DNA from: a virus
Strand: one strand, 5' to 3'
IMG/VR virus record: IMGVR_UViG_3300025132_000090
Coordinates: 1-42,439 of that record
Length of the DNA: 42,439 nucleotides
A model generated the notes under the pieces. The model worked only from the letters and a program-made list of their open reading frames with translations, ran no database searches and was not told the DNA's origin. Below, piece by piece: positions 25,608-34,642 of this stretch; position 1 is the stretch's first letter; the number at the start of each line of letters is the position of its first letter. A program made the translations under genes and the position numbers.

Positions 25608-25835
25608 TCAACCGCGGTGGAAGAACCATTCCCACACGGTTGTTGGCGTCACGCTGAAAAAAGCATCGAGGGCAACCATGGCGAGGAAAGTCAAACAATT
25701 GCCGAGAACGAACGCGAGCACCGCTTTGACCGTCCAAGTCACACGCTCAAGACGACGCTCATATGCGTTTTCAGCGAGGATGTTCGCCATGGCCTCGGCC
25801 TGACGCTCCTGCTGCGTGTTGAAAGGCCACGCCAT
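25608..25835 (-). CDS. Small membrane protein upstream of the GTPase
   Basis: The product is 75 residues, with GGGTGAC before ATG 25835. A charged N-terminal helix of about 30 residues is followed by one long hydrophobic segment (about 33-58, VKAVLAFVLGNCLTFLAMVA) and a short aromatic tail. It starts ten bases before the GTPase gene in the direction of transcription, so the two are likely co-expressed and might interact. No family was recognised. Confidence 0.72.
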   Translation of the reverse strand: MAWPFNTQQERQAEAMANILAENAYERRLERVTWTVKAVLAFVLGNCLTFLAMVALDAFFSVTPTTVWEWFFHRG

Positions 25836-25844
25836 GAGTCACCC

Positions 25845-26279
25845 TCACTGTGCGTCCTTATTTTCACCTTCGCTCTGTTGCGGTAGCCCAAATTGCGACA
25901 TTCCACCATAAGCGTTGAACTCACCGCGCTGCTGCTCTTTGCGCATTCGCCGTTGCTGAAGACGGGCCTGCTGCTGATACCATTTATCGTAGCGCGACTC
26001 CTGAGCGAACTCCGCACGCATGGCGAGTGAATCGCGGAGGCCGCCGACGTGGAAAAGCACCATGGAAACGCATAGGAAGCCGAAACAAATGAGGCCATAT
26101 TGCAGGCCCATTTCAGCCGGTCCCGCGTTGGGCAGATACCAATCGAGGTGACTAAGCGTCACCGAGATGCCTACGAGCAAAGATTGCCACAAAAGCATGG
26201 CGATCAGGTTGATATCAATACGATTTTCGTCCAATGCAGCCCATGGTGGAATGGGCTGACCCTTTGGTGGCTGCATCAT
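25845..26279 (-). CDS. Membrane protein with two transmembrane segments and a charged C-terminal tail
   Basis: The product is 144 residues from ATG 26279, with GGAGG five bases upstream (a second ATG follows at once). Hydrophobic segments lie at about 24-43 and 58-80. The C-terminal 60 residues are charged and Gln-rich with a helix (YQQQARLQQRRMRKEQQ), probably facing the cytoplasm. The start overlaps the stop of the ribbon-helix-helix gene. Together with the next two genes it forms a small membrane module. Function unknown. Confidence 0.74.
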   Translation of the reverse strand: MMQPPKGQPIPPWAALDENRIDINLIAMLLWQSLLVGISVTLSHLDWYLPNAGPAEMGLQYGLICFGFLCVSMVLFHVGGLRDSLAMRAEFAQESRYDKWYQQQARLQQRRMRKEQQRGEFNAYGGMSQFGLPQQSEGENKDAQ

Positions 26280-26416
26280 TCTGCCTCCTTCTTTTGATGA
26301 GCGAAATAGAAGGCGAGGGCGTGATTGACGAAGGATGACTTCGACTCACGACCACGCGCTGCCTCCATTTTTGCGAACAAATCGTCCGCCATCACAACGG
26401 AAACGTGCCTGCTCAT
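26276..26416 (-). CDS. Ribbon-helix-helix (CopG/Arc-type) DNA-binding protein
   Basis: From ATG 26416 the product has 46 residues: a short strand (RHVSVVMA), a helix (DDLFAKMEAARG), the SKSSFVN turn and a second helix (HALAFYFAHQKK). This is the order of a minimal ribbon-helix-helix repressor, which works as a dimer. The frame is open up to 26536, but the longer form would overlap the methylase gene and adds nothing to the fold. It could control the neighbouring membrane and methylase genes, which is inference from position. Confidence 0.75.
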   Translation of the reverse strand: MSRHVSVVMADDLFAKMEAARGRESKSSFVNHALAFYFAHQKKEAE

Positions 26417-26454
26417 CAGCACTGCCACGTCTGTTATGCCTATGAAGGTTCTCA

Positions 26455-27504
26455 TCAGTGAGATAGCATAGACCACCCGATCGCGAATGCGTCTTGAGAT
26501 TTGATGAATTGTGCGCTTGGGTGATTTCTGAACCAATCCATATCGGGGATGTTCGCATATGCTATCATTTCAGGCCGAACCCCGCGTTGCCCCCCTCGCC
26601 CTCCACTCGTGTCCATGCGGCTATGCAAAATGGTGTTGAACCTTTCTTTGTCATAGAGGGGGCGGGCAAATTGTGAATTGAAAGCGACAATGGGAAGTCC
26701 TTGTTGTGCCAAACCACCCGCCCATTCAGCCATAGGTTGCTGCAAACGATCGAAGCCATCCGGTGTGTAATTCGCCCCCTGCTTCAAGTATGGGGGGTCG
26801 AGGACGAGAAAATCTTGTTCGGGATTCACAAGGTCACTGTCCATGAAGTCGGCTATACCCATGTTGCGCAAATCCCAACCCCGCATCAACGGAGCATAGT
26901 GCGAATAATCCCACGTCGGAGAATAGGGACCAAGCGTCCCCGACCCAATCCTAAACAGACCATCTCTCCGCCTCGTGTGGCCCTGATAAGCAGCCTGTTG
27001 GAAGAGCAACCACATTTGCACCATACGTCTCCGCTCTTCGGGGCTCAGGTCTTGCATATTTTGCATGAAGTGGTTCAATGACCCCTCCCTCGGAGGCCAT
27101 GTCCCTATTCGCCCCTGCGGAAGTCCGCCGCGGATTAGGTCATAAAAGGTGGGTTTTTCTATCATACCTTCGTCATCAGTGAATTGCGACCAATCAATGC
27201 TAATGCCTTCAGGGCTAAGCATGTGCTCATAAGCACTGATTAAATGCGGGTCCGAATCAGATAACAAGGCACGTTCAGGTTGCAGATTGAGCGCGATATT
27301 GGCCCCACCGAGAAACGGTTCGACTACACGGCGTTGGCGACCCACGCGATTGAACGCATCACGGAGAGGGCCAACATATGATGGGCGGCCTTTGCCACCC
27401 GGCCATTTTAACGGAGAGGGCACAATCATTTGCCCTTCAACGTCGTGCATGGCCGCCCAAGCGGCCTGTTCGGGAGTTATAGCAAGCCCTCGGACTTCCC
27501 TCAT
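26455..27504 (-). CDS. Dam-type (D12 class) adenine-N6 DNA methyltransferase
   Basis: The product is 349 residues from ATG 27504, which overlaps the upstream stop as ATGA; the frame is open further upstream but would run into that gene. Features of the class: PLKWPGGKG near residue 31-39, VEPFLGGANIALN (the AdoMet-binding FxGG loop) at about 57-70, and LDPPYLK (the catalytic DPPY) near residue 230. It should methylate adenine in a short site, protecting viral DNA from host restriction or marking it. The target site cannot be read from sequence. No nuclease partner is adjacent. Confidence 0.88.
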   Translation of the reverse strand: MREVRGLAITPEQAAWAAMHDVEGQMIVPSPLKWPGGKGRPSYVGPLRDAFNRVGRQRRVVEPFLGGANIALNLQPERALLSDSDPHLISAYEHMLSPEGISIDWSQFTDDEGMIEKPTFYDLIRGGLPQGRIGTWPPREGSLNHFMQNMQDLSPEERRRMVQMWLLFQQAAYQGHTRRRDGLFRIGSGTLGPYSPTWDYSHYAPLMRGWDLRNMGIADFMDSDLVNPEQDFLVLDPPYLKQGANYTPDGFDRLQQPMAEWAGGLAQQGLPIVAFNSQFARPLYDKERFNTILHSRMDTSGGRGGQRGVRPEMIAYANIPDMDWFRNHPSAQFIKSQDAFAIGWSMLSH

Positions 27505-28664
27505 ACCTTTGTCCCTGCCCATTCCGGCCCAAAGTGCAATTGCATGGCCCTTTCCATTTCGTCTTCGCCCAGTTGGCGTTTCCCGTCTTTCCCGTGATGC
27601 AGGTAAGCGATGTCTACGTTCGGATCCCAACAAGCACGGCAGCCAAGGTCGCCCGTGCGCGGGTCAATGTTGGAATTGCAGTTCGACTTCATTCCCTTCA
27701 GCGTTTTGGGACAAACGACTGAGTTCGACCCCACCGCGTCATATGTGGATGCGGAAATGCGTGGGTGACGCAGCAAATCAGCGATATTCGTCCCTGCGTA
27801 TTCCGCATCGGGGCTGAGGGTGTCCATGGTTTCCCGTCCGGGCAACGAGATGCGCACGTTCACGTTTGATGGGAAAGCGTCGTCTTCCCACCCGCGGGCG
27901 TCGAGGAATTGCTCAAGGAACGGCAGTTGGCGAGTCGCCATCCAAAACCGCATATTCTCATTGGGCATGGCTTGGGCAGCCAGATCGCTCACCTGCGAAT
28001 AGGAACCGGGGCCGCGAGCGTCACCGGCAGTGAAAACACGCACAGGGACGCCACTCGCTGCTTCACGACGCCCAACGCCCTGAATCGCGTCACCATAGAG
28101 CACTTCCTGCATTCCTGACATGAAGGGGTCGGAATCACCGAGGGCTTGGTCCATCCTTGCCCACAGGTTGTTTTGGACGTTGTTTTGCTTGTATCGGTTT
28201 TCACAAGCGTAGCACTGCCCGCACGCCGAGTCGGGATTGTTTCGCGTGGCGTAAATGCAGGCTTCGGGTGGGAAATCCATGATGCCGACACCGGGCATGG
28301 CCGTAGTGCGCGTAAAACCTGAAAACGCATTCCGTGCTCCCGATTGACTCGTTGGCAGGTTCAAGTCCCGAGCGACTTCTGACCACGGGGCGATTTCACG
28401 TCCCTCAAGCGGCCAATCGACCAAACGCGGCTTCCCGTCGTCATCACGCATCCAATCGCGCATCTTTCCTTGATTTTCAGCGAGCCAATTTGTGATTTCA
28501 AGACCACCACCGCCGCCCTCTGCTAATCTGCCCGATTGTTTCGGTGTCGGATGACTCCCGCCATACCGCTTGTCCCACCAAAACATCTCATCAGGATCGC
28601 CCAAAGCCTTCAGCAACACCCCGACGAGGGGTCCAAGAGCGACCGAGCGAAGGACGAGGCTCAC
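27501..28664 (-). CDS. Gp88-like cysteine-cluster protein
   Basis: The product is 387 residues from GTG 28664, which overlaps the upstream stop as GTGA and has GGGGGCGG six bases before it. Cysteine clusters lie in the middle (ACGQCYACENRY) and near the C-terminus (KSNCNSN, GCRACWDPN, then YLHHGKDGKR); between them are VRVFTAGDARGPG, RFWMATRQLPFLEQF and VNVRISLPG. This order matches my memory of the mycobacteriophage Gp88 family, in which a radical-SAM-like barrel has been suggested; that assignment is from recall and moderately sure. The N-terminus (VGVLLKALGDPDE) has an LLK-A element like the shared peptide of the cassette. Confidence 0.74.
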   Translation of the reverse strand: MSLVLRSVALGPLVGVLLKALGDPDEMFWWDKRYGGSHPTPKQSGRLAEGGGGGLEITNWLAENQGKMRDWMRDDDGKPRLVDWPLEGREIAPWSEVARDLNLPTSQSGARNAFSGFTRTTAMPGVGIMDFPPEACIYATRNNPDSACGQCYACENRYKQNNVQNNLWARMDQALGDSDPFMSGMQEVLYGDAIQGVGRREAASGVPVRVFTAGDARGPGSYSQVSDLAAQAMPNENMRFWMATRQLPFLEQFLDARGWEDDAFPSNVNVRISLPGRETMDTLSPDAEYAGTNIADLLRHPRISASTYDAVGSNSVVCPKTLKGMKSNCNSNIDPRTGDLGCRACWDPNVDIAYLHHGKDGKRQLGEDEMERAMQLHFGPEWAGTKV

Positions 28665-31051
28665 CGATACCGCCCCCGCCCGTGCAACCAATTGTTGACA
28701 TCATACTCGCTAAGCCATTCTCCTTCTCGTCCTTCTTTCTGTTTCAAGTGTTCGATGACCCGTTCATTCGTGATTTGACTCAACAAATCATTCAATGTGG
28801 GACGTTTCTTCGCGGTGCGAAGACGCCCACCGTCTTCTTTGGCCCCAAATGCTCGGGATATTGCAGCCGTCACAGGATCCCATTCCTCCCGCGGTCGCGG
28901 CTTAAACACCGTTGGGTTCGGAGCCACGGGGGTGCTTGAAACGACATACACTTCGCCCGCCAAATCACCGGGATTATCTGTGGTGTCGTAGCCGACTCTG
29001 AGGACGTTATCTTTCGTATCGCCAAACCTATCCGTTATGTCGTAATAATCAGGATGCTGCCAATCTCTCTGTTCTTCGGTGACGACCCGCTTCACGCCCT
29101 TTGGTCGAATGAACTCTCCCGTTTGCGTGTTTAGGGTTGGTGAAAGGATAGGGTCGATGCCGTAGACCCACCCGTATTCGCTGCCCACCCCACGCTCTTC
29201 CTCTTCGGCGGTCGCTTCTCTGTAATTCCCCTTTCCCGTTTCCGGCATGTTCTGTCGCTTGAAGTCCTCAGCCAAACGACGGCGCAGCATAAGCCGCCCA
29301 AGTTCCATACGGAACTCTTCGGGCAAATCCATGAGGGTCTTAGGCAGCCCCTCGCTCTCGCCCGTTTGTGGATCGACAGAAATGCTGTCAAGGTAAGTGT
29401 TCAAGGGCTTCAGCATGGGTCGGGCGACCCGCTCAACGGCTTTCATTCGCATAGGGACGGTCGCATGTTGCAGCCGCCTATCCTGCTCAAATTGCCCGCT
29501 TTGCTGCATCCAATCGTAGACTTGTCCGAGGAATGCTTCGGTCAAGTTTCCACGAATGCGTTCGCGTGCGGGAATCAGGAATTTGTTCGTCACTTCTTCA
29601 CGCGGTCCCAAATGTTCCATACCGAACAAATTGGGATAGCCTGCGTCGTAGGACAGGTCGGGATTTTGAGGATCGCGCCAGTCTATGGGAGGGTTGTTCG
29701 CAACGGCATAGGCGAGTTTTTCACCGGGTATGTTCCCTTGAAAACGCCAATTGGTGCCCTTTGGCTCCTTCCTCTCCAACGACCAAGCACCATGTTCTCC
29801 TTCGGTGTCCATTCCCGCGCGTTTGCGTGCTTCGATAAGGCGGCGCATGGCGACTTTCCGCTCATTGACTCCGACGTTGTGGTGGTGCAACCAACGAGTC
29901 AAGGCATAGGCGGGGTCAAATGGTGATTGAACCGTGAAGGCCGCTCGCTCATGCGCCCCCTGTAGTTGTGGGCCTGAATCCTTCCTTCGGTGAGTCGTGT
30001 TGGGGCTGCTGAAGGAAGTTGGGGGTTGCCTGTAAGCAAAGGCTGCCTTTGGGTCATCGAGAATCTGAGCAAGCCTTTCCTCAACATCAGAATCATCCTT
30101 GCTCGACCACGAATTGGCAGTAAAGTATTTTCGACCTCTATCCAAAGTCGGTTCAGGGCGAAACGCAATATCGGGCGCAGACCAACGGTTGATTTCCGAT
30201 TGTGTCGCGCTATGGCCCGCTTCGTGGCGGTCAGTGCCAAGAATTGAATGGAGAACGTGAGGTTTTGGCTCCCAACCGGAAAGAACCTTTCCGCCACTTT
30301 CGGCCCAACTTCTGTCCTTTCCGGTTCCATCTTCGTTTTGTTGTTGGAGGTGTTGTTGGCGGATGGCCTCGCGGAAGGCGCGGCTCGACCATGTTCGTGT
30401 CATGGCGGCGGGAGCGTAGGTGTAAGCGGGGCCGCCGTGATATGCCCGACCGAGCGCGTCCTCATCATCGGCCAAAGACCAATCGCTTCCCGCATCGACC
30501 CAACCTTCCGGTCGCTCTCGATCATCTCGTGCAGTAGCCTTCCGCACTACGTCCGCCCACGAAATGCCATCAATGTCCGAAGCGGTGAACATGTCACCGC
30601 CCATTTTTTCCTCAGCACATTCATTCCACGCGCGGTCGGCTGCGACCATCGCTTCATACCACTCCCGTGACTCTCGCAACATCTGCTGAAAACGGGCCTC
30701 ATCATTCCCCGCCATCCGCTGCATTTCAGCACGAACCTCCGGGTCTTTGATTTCGGGCCCCATGGCGAGGGCCTTATCAATTTCCTTCCGCCACCGTTCG
30801 CAAAAATCGGGCTGATGGATTGTTGACATGATGTTTGACCTTTTGCCCAAGCGATTCATCACTTCTTGCGCATAAACCTCGGCTGAACGGAGGCAACATT
30901 CGTCAATACCTTCGTTGCCCATGACCTCGGGCGTTTCGTCGTCGCTCTCGACCTCCAATTCATTGTCGAGCAGCGTCGGGATAGCCGCCGAAGCAGGGTG
31001 GGTGAAAATCCGCGGACCGCCATTGGGTGAGCCGGGTCCGCGCATCACCAT
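28661..31051 (-). CDS. Large unknown protein with a HEAGH zinc-peptidase-like motif
   Basis: The product is 796 residues from ATG 31051 (a second ATG lies two codons on); the frame is open to 31162 but would cross the chaperonin promoter. The N-terminal third is acidic and helical. Residues 276-280 read HEAGH within TDRHEAGHSATQSEIN, the HExxH pattern of zinc metallopeptidases, though no certain third ligand is seen. Much of the rest is rich in Arg, Asp, Pro and Trp and resembles a folded virion protein. It is divergent from the chaperonin gene, with 86 bases between the starts. No family was recognised. Confidence 0.72.
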   Translation of the reverse strand: MVMRGPGSPNGGPRIFTHPASAAIPTLLDNELEVESDDETPEVMGNEGIDECCLRSAEVYAQEVMNRLGKRSNIMSTIHQPDFCERWRKEIDKALAMGPEIKDPEVRAEMQRMAGNDEARFQQMLRESREWYEAMVAADRAWNECAEEKMGGDMFTASDIDGISWADVVRKATARDDRERPEGWVDAGSDWSLADDEDALGRAYHGGPAYTYAPAAMTRTWSSRAFREAIRQQHLQQQNEDGTGKDRSWAESGGKVLSGWEPKPHVLHSILGTDRHEAGHSATQSEINRWSAPDIAFRPEPTLDRGRKYFTANSWSSKDDSDVEERLAQILDDPKAAFAYRQPPTSFSSPNTTHRRKDSGPQLQGAHERAAFTVQSPFDPAYALTRWLHHHNVGVNERKVAMRRLIEARKRAGMDTEGEHGAWSLERKEPKGTNWRFQGNIPGEKLAYAVANNPPIDWRDPQNPDLSYDAGYPNLFGMEHLGPREEVTNKFLIPARERIRGNLTEAFLGQVYDWMQQSGQFEQDRRLQHATVPMRMKAVERVARPMLKPLNTYLDSISVDPQTGESEGLPKTLMDLPEEFRMELGRLMLRRRLAEDFKRQNMPETGKGNYREATAEEEERGVGSEYGWVYGIDPILSPTLNTQTGEFIRPKGVKRVVTEEQRDWQHPDYYDITDRFGDTKDNVLRVGYDTTDNPGDLAGEVYVVSSTPVAPNPTVFKPRPREEWDPVTAAISRAFGAKEDGGRLRTAKKRPTLNDLLSQITNERVIEHLKQKEGREGEWLSEYDVNNWLHGRGRYR

Positions 31052-31107
31052 GAACCGGCCACGGCTTGTGCAATTGAAAACCTTCCCCAATGTGAGGAAT
31101 GGGAGGG

Positions 31108-31113
31108 TTAATA
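31108..31113 (+). promoter_or_regulatory. Archaeal TATA-like box for the chaperonin gene
   Basis: TTAATA, preceded by purine-rich GGGAGGG, is centred 27-28 bases before ATG 31138. This is the distance expected for a leaderless archaeal mRNA. The spacing is also the reason for preferring this start over the in-frame ATG at 31099, which lies upstream of the box. Confidence 0.5.
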
Positions 31114-31137
31114 GGGCTAATATGCTCCCCAAGAAGC

Positions 31138-32709
31138 ATGGGTCCGAACGGTCAGCAGCCAATTTTCATTCTCCGCGAAGGAACAGACAGGAAGCACGGT
31201 CGCGTTGCACAATCGAACAACATCGCCGCGGCTCGCGCCGTGGCCGATGCAGTGCGGACCACGCTCGGTCCTAAAGGCATGGACAAGATGTTGGTGGACG
31301 AGAGCGGAGATGTCATCATCACCAATGACGGTGCAACCATTCTCCGTGAGATGAACATCGACCATCCCGCCGCCAAGATGATTATCGAAGTCAGCAAAAC
31401 GCAGGAACAGGAATGTTTCGACGGAACGACCACCGCCGTTGTGCTCAGTGGTGAATTGCTGAAGCAGGCCGAAGAATTGCTCGGACAGGGCATCCACCCG
31501 ACCACCATTTGCGACATTTACCGCACAGTCGGCTCGGAGGCCGTGAACGCATTGTCGGGCTTTAGCAAGGCCACCAAAGACAATACCCTGCTCAGCGTGG
31601 CCCGAACCGCTCTCACCGGGAAGTCGTCGGGTGATTTGAAGGAACACCTCGCCTCCATCTGCGTCGAAGCAGTGCGGAGGCTCAATGCAGAAAGCGGCAC
31701 AATCAACCTTGACGACATCATGGTCGTGAAGGCTCTCGGTGGAGAAGCCACGGACTCGTCCCTCATCGAATCCATTGTTCTCGACAAAGAACGGGCGCAT
31801 CCATCCATGCCGAAGACGATTCTCAACGCCAATGGGGCGATTTGTGTCCTATCCTGTCCCCTCACCGTGCAGACTACGACGATGGATGCGAACATTCAGA
31901 TCACAGACCCAACGCAGATTGCCGCGTTCTTAGAGCAGGAAGAAGCCTCCCTGCGTGAAATGGTGGAGAAAATCGCATCGTCCGGTGCAACCGTGGTCGT
32001 CTGTCAGAAGGAAATTGATGACCTCGCCAAGCATTACCTCGCCAAAGAGCAAATCTTGGCGGTGGAGAAGGTCAAGAAGTCAGACATCGAAGCCCTGTCG
32101 CGCGTGACCGGCGCAGCCATTCTTGGCAATCTCGATGACCTCGACACGGCGGCCCTCGGGTCATGCGATAACGTGGTGGAGCAGCGGGTGGGGGAACTAC
32201 CAATGGTGTTCTTCGACGGCTATGAAAGCAAGCCTCCGGTGACACTCATGCTTCGTGGCGGCACTGCCCCGTTCATCGAGGAAGTCGAACGCGCGTTCGA
32301 TGACGCAGTGGGCGTCGTCAAGGTCGCATACGAAGACGGTCGGGTCGTCCCCGGCGGCGGTTCTGTCTTTGCCGCCCTCGCTCAATCCATTCTGACCGGC
32401 GCAAACGACAAAATCGGGCGCGAACGTATGGCTGCCGAAGCCGTCGCAGACGCACTTCTCGTCATCCCACGCACCCTCGTGGAGAATGCGGGCCTCGATC
32501 CTGTGGACGAAATCATGACGCTCCGCTCCGCTCACAACGAAGGCAAAGCGACGTGGGGTGTGGACGTTTTCGCAGGCGGACTCGTGGACATGGCCGAAAG
32601 CGACGTGTGGGAACCACTGCGCGTCGTGTCGCAGGCCATCAAGTCGGCCATTGAAACGTCCATCATGATTTTGCGCATTGACGACGTGATTTCGTCCAAG
32701 AAGGCGTGA
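31138..32709 (+). CDS. Group II chaperonin (thermosome) subunit
   Basis: The product is 523 residues, slightly shorter than the usual 540-550, mainly at the C-terminal tail. It is an ATP-driven folding chamber subunit of the archaeal/eukaryotic (CCT) type. Visible marks: [14 protein letters not shown] (41-54), [12 protein letters not shown] (61-72), [15 protein letters not shown] (95-109) with the catalytic Asp, an intact apical domain, [13 protein letters not shown] in the C-terminal equatorial part, and the ending [13 protein letters not shown]. It is the only + strand gene, with its own TATA-like box, and stops four bases from the end of the converging cassette. It may fold capsid or cassette proteins, as a homomer or mixed with host subunits. 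Confidence 0.96.
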   Translation: MGPNGQQPIFILREGTDRKHGRVAQSNNIAAARAVADAVRTTLGPKGMDKMLVDESGDVIITNDGATILREMNIDHPAAKMIIEVSKTQEQECFDGTTTAVVLSGELLKQAEELLGQGIHPTTICDIYRTVGSEAVNALSGFSKATKDNTLLSVARTALTGKSSGDLKEHLASICVEAVRRLNAESGTINLDDIMVVKALGGEATDSSLIESIVLDKERAHPSMPKTILNANGAICVLSCPLTVQTTTMDANIQITDPTQIAAFLEQEEASLREMVEKIASSGATVVVCQKEIDDLAKHYLAKEQILAVEKVKKSDIEALSRVTGAAILGNLDDLDTAALGSCDNVVEQRVGELPMVFFDGYESKPPVTLMLRGGTAPFIEEVERAFDDAVGVVKVAYEDGRVVPGGGSVFAALAQSILTGANDKIGRERMAAEAVADALLVIPRTLVENAGLDPVDEIMTLRSAHNEGKATWGVDVFAGGLVDMAESDVWEPLRVVSQAIKSAIETSIMILRIDDVISSKKA

Positions 32710-32713
32710 TGAA

Positions 32714-33328
32714 TCACACAGGCCAACCAAGCGACTGAAGGATTTCCCTTCTTCGATTGACGGCCCGTTCACGCAGGTGTTCAGGCAACCTATCCATGCC
32801 GCGGGTCATCCACCTCAGCCAGTCGATTTCCTCGTCAGGAATAGGGATGAGGAATTGGGGAGGAATGGACGGGTTCATGTGGAATGTCCCCCATTCTCGC
32901 CCAAGTTCACGGATTCCGTGGTTATCGGGGAACCACGGGGCATCTTCGCTGATACCGAGGATTGTCGGCCTGCCTCCTTTCGCGTCAGGAGCGAGTCGCC
33001 ACGATTCAGGCGGTTCCGTAATTGCCATGTTGGGCCTCTCCAAGCGGTTCATCACGGAACGTATTGCGTAATTCTCGGCCACCCCCCGATGGGGACTGGA
33101 CCAAACCACGCGCGTGTCCCGAATGTCTTCGGGCGCGAAGGCGTTGAAAGTCCCCAATTTGTCGTAAATGGGGTGTTTGTCGCCGGGGTTCACAGGCTGC
33201 GGCTGAATCCCCTCTTCCATAATGCGTTCAAGAGCCCGCGTGTTGGTCCCATGGAACGAACGGATGCCCGGTGGCAACTGCAAATCAGCCTTCACAAGAT
33301 CCCACGCGAGAGAGAAAGCAGACCTCAT
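32714..33328 (-). CDS. Tagged ADP-ribosyltransferase-like protein (last gene of the cassette)
   Basis: The product is 204 residues and starts MRSAFSLAWDLVKAD, the shared peptide. It continues with SFHGTNTRALERIMEEGIQP (24-43) and VVWSSPHRGVAENYA (74-88). The (Y/F)HGT strand, the helix ending in EGIxP, and the later (S)S-x-x-x-A-x-x-YA segment are the first two blocks of the ADP-ribosyltransferase fold, as in RNA 2'-phosphotransferase and toxin families; the catalytic acidic residue near the end is not certain. GGAGATGAG precedes ATG 33328, which overlaps the upstream stop. Confidence 0.78.
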   Translation of the reverse strand: MRSAFSLAWDLVKADLQLPPGIRSFHGTNTRALERIMEEGIQPQPVNPGDKHPIYDKLGTFNAFAPEDIRDTRVVWSSPHRGVAENYAIRSVMNRLERPNMAITEPPESWRLAPDAKGGRPTILGISEDAPWFPDNHGIRELGREWGTFHMNPSIPPQFLIPIPDEEIDWLRWMTRGMDRLPEHLRERAVNRRREILQSLGWPV

Positions 33329-34221
33329 GGCTGCTCATCTCCCTGCCGTTCACGCAAACCACGCCATTCGATTTCGTGCAAACGATTGCGATAGTCACGG
33401 TCGCCTTGATTTTGCGCCCACAATTCGCGTGCGTTGTAGGATTGCAGGAGATCTGGTCGGTTGTCAATGGGCATTCCGCGCAAAGCCAATTCAGATGCCA
33501 AGTCGCGCATGGCCGTGGCTATGCCGCGCCGCCTCCAACTTTCCTCGACACCAAGGGCTGAACCCGTCATGTCATAATCGGAGAAATGCCCACGAAGGTA
33601 TTCCATGATGTCCTCCGCATCCCCCCAACGGTCGCCCTGCCATCCTTCAAGCCAAACGCGAGTATCGTCGGGGGTGTCTTTCCTATTGATGAGATTTCGG
33701 CGCACGGCATCACCGCGCCCTCCACCGTCCCAAAACCAAGTCTCGTCGTTCTCCGCCTCATCGTTTTCGGGCCAAATCTTCAACGTCCCAACAGGGTGCT
33801 CTATCGTGTCAGAAAACGGGCTTCTTGCAGCCAACATGTTGTTCCTATCAAAACGAGGAAGGGACTCTCTCGGGGGATAGACGTTGATGTTTGCGCCACC
33901 GTCCCCTTCAACATAGGCAACCATGGGGTATTTCATGCCTTCACGATCTGTATGGGTTGCGTGGAACGTGCGCTCCCCTTCTTTTGGCGCAAAGGCATGG
34001 CCGGTGTAGTTCTGAATACCCGTCGGAAGAATCGCATTCTGTTCAAGGTAGGTAGCGTCATCCAAACGAGCCGACGGTCGCTCGCTCGCCATGTCCAATT
34101 CGTCAATGAGAGCACGGCGTTGTTCCAACGCTTGGCGGTGTTCGGGACCGAGTTCACGGATGGAGTCGAGGTCAAGTGGTGCCTTCACCACCAACCATGC
34201 ACGGTCAAACGGGTTCATCAT
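33325..34221 (-). CDS. Tagged GNAT acetyltransferase-like protein
   Basis: The product is 298 residues, starting MMNPFDRAWLVVKAPLDLDS, the shared peptide with the KAPLxxDSI extension also seen in the three other GNAT genes of the cassette. Residues 223-249 (LGVEESWRRRGIATAMRDLA...) are the acetyl-CoA binding loop and helix of the GNAT fold, with R-R-x-G-I-A. The region before it may be a substrate-specific domain. The substrate is unknown; host proteins are the obvious candidates if the enzyme is injected. The start has GGGGAGAGG upstream; ATG 34218 is an equal alternative. Confidence 0.8.
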   Translation of the reverse strand: MMNPFDRAWLVVKAPLDLDSIRELGPEHRQALEQRRALIDELDMASERPSARLDDATYLEQNAILPTGIQNYTGHAFAPKEGERTFHATHTDREGMKYPMVAYVEGDGGANINVYPPRESLPRFDRNNMLAARSPFSDTIEHPVGTLKIWPENDEAENDETWFWDGGGRGDAVRRNLINRKDTPDDTRVWLEGWQGDRWGDAEDIMEYLRGHFSDYDMTGSALGVEESWRRRGIATAMRDLASELALRGMPIDNRPDLLQSYNARELWAQNQGDRDYRNRLHEIEWRGLRERQGDEQP

Positions 34222-34642
34222 CCTCTCCCCGTTCCTGTGCTTCCCTCAATTTCTCTTCCATCCCCTCAACGAAGAACGGGTTTTCGTATTGCATGGCGTT
34301 TTCCCAATCAATGTCTTCTGAAGGAATTGGTTCATTCGACACGAACGACGCCATTTCGGGGTCAATACCGAGCATGTGCGCGAGAATGGGAGAATGGTCC
34401 GTGCCCGGACTTATGCGAGGGTCGCCTTCATCCCGCCAAAAAGGCAAAGACAGGATATGGCGCGTAGTGGGCTTTGTCATACCGACCCATTTTGCCCCGC
34501 CGTCCTGATCGCGAGAAGCATAGACTTCACCATAATTGGGCTTGATTCCTCGGGCCACAATAGGACCAAGGTTTTCCATGGGCGTTGCGTGGTAATACCA
34601 CGGTGCTTTGACGAGCGCCCACGCAGCGTCGAAGGCCGTCAT
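34205..34642 (-). CDS. Tagged ADP-ribosyltransferase-like protein
   Basis: The product is 145 residues from ATG 34642, which begins the shared peptide MTAFDAAWALVKAP and overlaps the upstream stop as ATGA; the frame continues upstream to 34717 inside the neighbour but without reason. Residues 16-20 (YYHAT), 28-35 (IVARGIKP) and 40-51 (VYASRDQDGGAK) follow the opening pattern of the ADP-ribosyltransferase fold. The latter half is acidic, with IPSEDIDWEN near the end that could carry the catalytic acid. Assignment rests on motif order only. Confidence 0.76.
   Translation of the reverse strand: MTAFDAAWALVKAPWYYHATPMENLGPIVARGIKPNYGEVYASRDQDGGAKWVGMTKPTTRHILSLPFWRDEGDPRISPGTDHSPILAHMLGIDPEMASFVSNEPIPSEDIDWENAMQYENPFFVEGMEEKLREAQERGEDDEPV

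Noticed and set aside
31099-31137. Upstream start for the chaperonin gene
   Set aside because: ATG 31099 lies before the TATA-like box and would add thirteen residues unlike the family N-terminus; ATG 31138 fits spacing and length.
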